A stretch of DNA of 64,000 nucleotides from Limanda limanda. Its lineage: Eukaryota; Chordata; Actinopteri; Pleuronectiformes; Pleuronectidae. The stretch spans positions 4,736,930 through 4,800,929 of the forward strand of contig NC_083645.1 of assembly GCF_963576545.1 (NCBI RefSeq), written 5' to 3'. A model generated the notes under the pieces. That model saw nothing but the letters and a program-made list of their open reading frames with translations, was not told the origin of the DNA and did not search any database. Made by a program: the position numbers and the translations under genes. Below, piece after piece: positions 58,761 through 64,000 of the stretch. The stretch's first letter is position 1. Every line of letters begins with the position of its first letter.

Positions 58761-61700
58761 TGGCTTCATTCCTTGAAGGAATTGGAGATGACTCAACAAC
58801 TTTACACACACTCTGTGGTAGGTACCAAGGAGCCATTCAGAAGAATCTGATGTGCGTGAAAATAACTTCACTAACACATACAGTGTAAAGATCAGGATGG
58901 AACATTACTAGTGAAAGAGTCTTGACACCATGTGTGTAAGCATGACCATAGTGACTGGGGCATGCTTGTTCCACAGCACATAACTGTGGCTGATTACAGT
59001 CTAGGAAACATTGTTCCATCTGCACAACAAACACTGGAGAGACTTAATATTTCAATCTGCATCAGCGTCTTGTTCCATGGATCCTGCAGACCACTAGAAA
59101 GTCAATATATTTGTCTTCTTTATTTTTGTTCTTGCAATTTGTCTTGATTTAGTGGCTAGAAAAAGTTATTTCAATAACTTTAAGTAGACTTTGATGATTC
59201 ATCTACACTTTTGGACAAGTTTGTGAAATTTCATGTCATATTGTGCTCGTCATGAGCAACTTGGAGCATTATGCCGAAAAAATGTGTCATTTTGGCAAAT
59301 GGGATTCACTGTTGGGAATATTTCTGCATGTTTTGCAAGAACTGACTACTGCTGAGAAAGTATGTGCTCCCGTTATTGACAAACCTTCTGCGCACCAAAC
59401 AGGAGATATTATTAGATCCGATAGCATCTTTCCAATGGATCAAAATCATACAGTGCAGTTTGCACCAAGACAGTCACATGCTCAATATGACCTCAACAAA
59501 CATGAAGGTGCATGAAGCAAGAGGACATGTATGCATTTTCTCTCACATACAACACACTGAAGATGGCAAGAGGTTTGGGATTAAAATAAGACTAATGATG
59601 AGGTATCACTTTTGTTCCCTCTGATAAAGACCATTCCTCGGAGAGGGACTTTTAGCGCTTTACTGTTTTTGTTTCTCAGACTTAATCTAATCTTTAAAAA
59701 AAAAAAAAAAAATCATACTCAAGGAGATGATTAAATAATTATGTTGTTGATGAGACTACCCTCAATGTTCTCTAAGTGTAGCCGCTCTTTAATTTAAAGA
59801 TTCCCTACTGCTGCAGGAACATATGGTATATGAGTATTTTATTTCTCTCAGGCTCATTTGAAAGTTAGATTTAATTTTAAATAGCCCCCGCAGGAAGAGA
59901 GGCAAATGCAAAATGAAGAATAAAGCACATGAAGAGATGGAGGTAGGGAAGATGTTGCATTATATGAGAGTTTAAAGTGAAGGCAAAAGGCAGAAAACAT
60001 AAAATTGTCAAGGAAGAACATTCAAATAATAAAGCGTGTCTTAAACAATAGCCGGCACAAAAAATTAAAGTATGGCCTTTGTTAACGGCTGTTTAAATAT
60101 TCAGGTTGTCTGGGTTGATGCTGTGATAATGCTACATTCGCTACTCTGTGCCAGACATAAGAAAACCTTGGTCAAAATAACTGTGACATGTATATCTACA
60201 CTAATTACTAAAACTCCAGCCTTATAACAGTGTAAGGGTGGTCTAGTGGCCCTTCACTATTTTCAAGTGTGTATATATATATTCGTATATATATGTAACT
60301 ATATATGTAAATTCACAGGTACAGACATGCAGAACAAATAACTAAATGTGGCAGTTGGTGAGAACTAATGTATGCTTTTTTTTCAGGAGAAATCTGATTT
60401 TAAAGTGAAAGTGCTTTATTTGTAACATCTAAATCAGCTAATATGAAGCCTTGTCAGCTGCAAAGATTTGTTAAATTGTGAAAGTTTATGACCACTTCAC
60501 TTCTGCTAAAATAACCATCACCAAGAGAGAACTAGCTAATTAATCAAATGGATGTCTTGAAGACAAAAATAGTGATGATTACGTTCTCAGTGCCTTTGCT
60601 TGTAAAATGTGTCACAATGTATTAGCTTTTGATAACCTCGAGCTATACACGTCGTGCCTGAGGAAACACATTGTGACAACTGTGGGAACACAGGTGATGT
60701 GACAATTAACAGACACTTCTATCGTAAAGGAGGACAGTGTGTGGACAGAGGGATGGTCTATGTAGCAAGTGTTCATCTCGGTTGACAGGTCAGGTCGTGG
60801 GTCTTTGTGCGTGGGTCCAACAGGTCTGGATTTGACTTGGAGATAATAGTGATTAATGGGTCATGTCCAATTTGGTGCTTTGCAGAGTGCTGCAGGATTG
60901 AAAAAAATGGACTGTGGTAGGGTGGGCCTGGATTTATTTGTTGAAATAGGGATGGCAGTTGTTTTTTTTAAATGATCTATTCCATCATTTATTCTATTTC
61001 AAGCATATTTTAATGATAGCTATTCATATGCATGTACAGTACACACATATACATATATATATATACACAGATGAAGCGAGCATAATAACGAACATTATAA
61101 AAGACTGAAAAGATCAGAGCTGCTGCTCCCTATTTGAATGGAAAAAAACAAGTTTGAAATAGAGGTCAGAGCGGTGAGGGAAAGAAATATGTACATTGCA
61201 GAAGAGAGAGAGAGACGACTCAAGTAGCAGGGGGAAATGAAGAGAGAGAAATGAGTGAAAAAAAATAAAGAGTTAGAAAGCCTGGCTTGATGATTCATTT
61301 ATGTGCTTAAACCTATTTTACACTGCCACCCCTGTTCATTCCCAAACAACAATAGGCGGTAATTTTCCATGTGTTGATAAATTACATGGCTTTCTCGGCA
61401 TTGGTGTGCTATTATGAGAAATGGAAAATGCTACTTTAAAAAGAAGAGAGAGGAGGGCATTGAGGGAGAGGGAGAGGGGAGTGACGGGTTGAGAAATGGG
61501 GATAAAGAAAATACAGGTAGGAGAAAAGAATAAGGGATTATTTATTGTATAGGCGAACAAATATTGCCATTAATGCTAAATTTAAAAAAAATTAATAAAA
61601 GACAGACTAATGCTACCTGCATATGAATAAGAAAGAAGTAAGTGGGTAGGTGGGTGGGTGCTGACAAAATGAAGGAAGGAATAAGAAAGAGGAAAAGATA

Positions 61701-62467
61701 CGCCGAGTTGTGTGGGCGTGCTAATGACTAACAACTCACAACCAGAAACATCAAAGCATGAGAGACAATAGGAGACAACAGGGACTATTTTAATTCCAAC
61801 TGTGTTTCTCTACTCCCCCCCACGCACCAACAGTCCCCTAACACACAGACACATATTAAGATGCCTGAGACCATAATTAAAACACCCTGAGGCAGAAGAA
61901 GCAAACTAGGTGTTGCTGCCTGGGCGTACTGAGAATGTGCTGGTTTTGTGTCCCCGATGTGTTGGGATCACGCCCAGAGCTGTAACTTTTGTGCGTGTCG
62001 TCCACCGCCTGGCTCTCTCCCACACTGCTCCTGCCACTCGGCTGCGCACCGAAGAGAAAAGCGTTACACCACAAACATGCAAGATGCTCGGGGATAGACA
62101 GAGAGTTTACGAGAATGTTGAAGAAATATGTTTATCAGGACATCCTGGAAGTCAGAAAAGTATGACGGACAAAACACATAACAGATACACCCGTGAGCTT
62201 TCCCAGGCACTTGGTTTGAAGGTCTGTGCAATGCTTCATATCCCCACAAGGACATTGAAAATGGGATTTACTGCTTTCAGAAGTGTGTTTCAAATTATTC
62301 TTAGGCCACTCCCTACACATTTTCTTCTCTCTCTTTTAAATGGTCTCGTTGTAGTGACTGGCGTTGTGTAAACTTGGCGTATACTTCCTTTCCAGAGGTT
62401 TTCAAATAACAGGGATTTGAAGATTCGTTTGACAGATGCTAGTTCATGCCAGTGAAAAAAATATAGT
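58761..62467. other. Stretch without recognised genes
   Basis: Short TA runs lie near 60270 and 61053, and purine-rich DNA near 61200-61260 and 61440-61520. The segment at about 59730-59930 is complex and repeat-free and is a candidate conserved non-coding element. No exon is recognised. Confidence 0.5.
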
Positions 62468-62963
62468 TGTCAGGGAATGGTTGAGCAGGTGGACCCAGGA
62501 TTCAGAGGCAGATTTTTAAACAAAAAATGTCCAACGGAGAAAACAACAAACCAAGAGATCTTGAAAAGTCCAAACTGAAAAAAACAAGACGCACACAGGG
62601 GAAAACACCAGGAAATAATAAGAGAGGCGGCTATGAAGCAGAGGATGACAGGCACAGGAGACAAGGCATTTAACGACAAAGAGAAGCACAGAGACATGTA
62701 TACACACAGGGAAGGCCGGGGCAATGGAACAGGTGGAACACATGAGGACTGGTGCAGGCAATCACAAAGACAGGGAGTGAAGACAAAAAACAGTCTAGGA
62801 GCACAAACTACAAAATAAAACCGGAAACAAGTGGAACAATATGAGACACAGAAACAACTCATAAACACAGGGATGAACATGAAATACAAGGAGGTAATAA
62901 TTAAACTGAAAACACTCTTCATAAAGAGGCAGAAAATAAACAGTCAGATGACAAACCATGACA
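62468..62963 (-). mobile_element. Probable solo LTR
   Basis: The segment begins TGTCAGGGAATGG and ends AACCATGACA, so both strands start TGTCA. An exact 5-bp duplication ATAGT lies at 62463-62467 and 62964-62968. TG...CA ends with a 5-bp duplication fit a solo LTR of a Ty3, BEL or ERV-type element. The minus strand is T-rich with GTGTTCC phrases, as in fish LTRs I recall, so I place it on the minus strand. No internal coding part is present. The minus-strand open frame of 150 codons inside it is T-rich and not a gene. Confidence 0.7.
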
Positions 62964-62968
62964 ATAGT

Positions 62969-64000
62969 TGCATCTATTCAGGATTCCCACTCCTAATTAG
63001 CTGCTAAGTTAGCAAGCTACACCAATTTACCACATCAATATTTTGTGATGACTGCTAAGACTTTAGAAAGGTGTCCGTATAGTTAGCAGAAGAGTAACCT
63101 ACTTCCTTGCTCCTCACAATTTTAACTGAAGTCTGTATAGAACTATATCTGCAAAGAGTTTATCAACCTCTTGGTTTTAATCTGTTACGTTTGTCCTTTA
63201 CACACAACAAATGTGATGAATGCATTCTCATATGATATTTGCACGAGAATTTTTTTTCTTTTAAGGTTAGACACGTGCAAAGTTGACCTCCATGTATTAG
63301 CTTGCTGTCTTACAGATCTTTTGCAAACTATCGGCAGGGCGATGTATTGCACCATCTCAGTGAATGTGCATGTGTTAAACAAACAAGATGGAAGAACCCG
63401 ATTACAAAATCATTGCTCCATAGTACTCCTGGTGGTAAAATGTCCAATGGGTTTCCATTTTTCATAGCTTCATCATTTTTGAGTAACTTAAGAATACAAT
63501 CAGAGGGCATGTGTGTCAGGAACACTCAGCAGCAGCAGCATCATTGTACTTACAAGCGGAGGTTACAGGACAATCAGACTATGACATGCCAGTTGTTTAT
63601 GATGTGAAAGTGAAAAACTTCTGTTGGAACAATCTCCAAATCCTGAAAATGTAGATCTTGCTTCCCTTTGATAGTTCAAATAGTGTTTCCATCATGGCCT
63701 GGTTATCCTATACTCAGTTATGTCTGGTTTGCTTAAACTTATCAGATTCTTCCCTCTAAAATAAAATGACATTACATATAATGAGAGCTATATACTCTCA
63801 ATACATGAAAGCTTCACACTGACCTTTGCAATCTTCTTGTACAGTGTTATCCTCGTGTGTCATGTGTTATCTTCGACAAGTAAATATACGATTCCAGAAA
63901 GCGGTGTCTTCAGTGACATAAAGGCAGCTGCTATAGTGGAAATGAAAATTACTCATTACACTGTAATATTTACTTAAGCGCTCAAAGGTGTGAAATTGAA
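62969..64000. other. Stretch without recognised features
   Basis: No motif recognised in either strand up to the window end. Confidence 0.55.

Noticed and set aside
62470..62922. 150-codon minus-strand frame rich in Phe, Cys and Ser
   Set aside because: Lies wholly inside the probable solo LTR; hydrophobic composition follows from T-rich DNA.

Overview
This window looks like non-coding DNA, intergenic or deep intronic, from a ray-finned (teleost) fish. The evidence is the mix of decayed mobile elements: Tc1-like transposons, several non-autonomous hAT elements, tRNA-derived SINEs, non-LTR fragments, a Ty3-type retroelement and many long dinucleotide microsatellites. I found no intact host gene, rRNA or functional tRNA. 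Nearly all open frames are chance, low-complexity, or belong to broken mobile elements. Everything was read by eye; no alignment or database search was run, and family names rest on recalled motifs.

Layout. The left edge holds the end of a spliced transposase fragment on the minus strand (1-110). A 1.17 kb hAT element (1467-2631) with a perfect 8-bp target duplication carries a broken histone H3 gene fragment. 2.6-13.7 kb is mostly plain sequence with a non-LTR remnant near 8.1 kb, TA and GA microsatellites and an old repeat at 11.1-12.0 kb. A second hAT (13735-14606) carries a MADF-domain coding fragment. A GGGA tract and a tRNA-derived SINE follow (15.0-16.4 kb).

The most striking region is 20990-25764, a large imperfect palindrome. 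Its arms are an inverted duplication of the 3' half of a gene-like sequence plus its 3' flank. The loop holds the middle of the same gene. The protein resembles a large uncharacterised animal family that ends in a cysteine-rich, CXC (tesmin/TSO1-like) motif. Both arms contain a short TTAGGG tract inside the coding region. The left arm was later hit by a hAT, which was itself hit by a Tc1 transposon. The intact right arm preserves the empty hAT target site.

From 26 to 41 kb there are more SINE copies, a fossil Tc1 (about 29.0-29.3 kb), a fourth hAT with a BED zinc-finger remnant (31154-32051), an LTR-like stretch (about 32.6-33.1 kb) and a non-LTR C-terminal remnant (about 36.1 kb). From 41 to 55.8 kb I recognise little beyond microsatellites and one old repeat. 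At 55885-57305 lies a 5'-truncated, internally deleted Ty3-type element. Its integrase end precedes its reverse transcriptase, the order known for Gmr1-like elements, and its 3' LTR is kept. At 62468-62963 there is a probable solo LTR with a 5-bp target duplication.

There is no gene pathway here. The biological interest lies in captured host-gene fragments inside hAT elements, the palindromic CXC-family locus with nested insertions that can be put in time order, and the unusual retroelement domain order. Several complex AT-rich stretches without repeats could be conserved regulatory DNA, but one sequence alone cannot show this.
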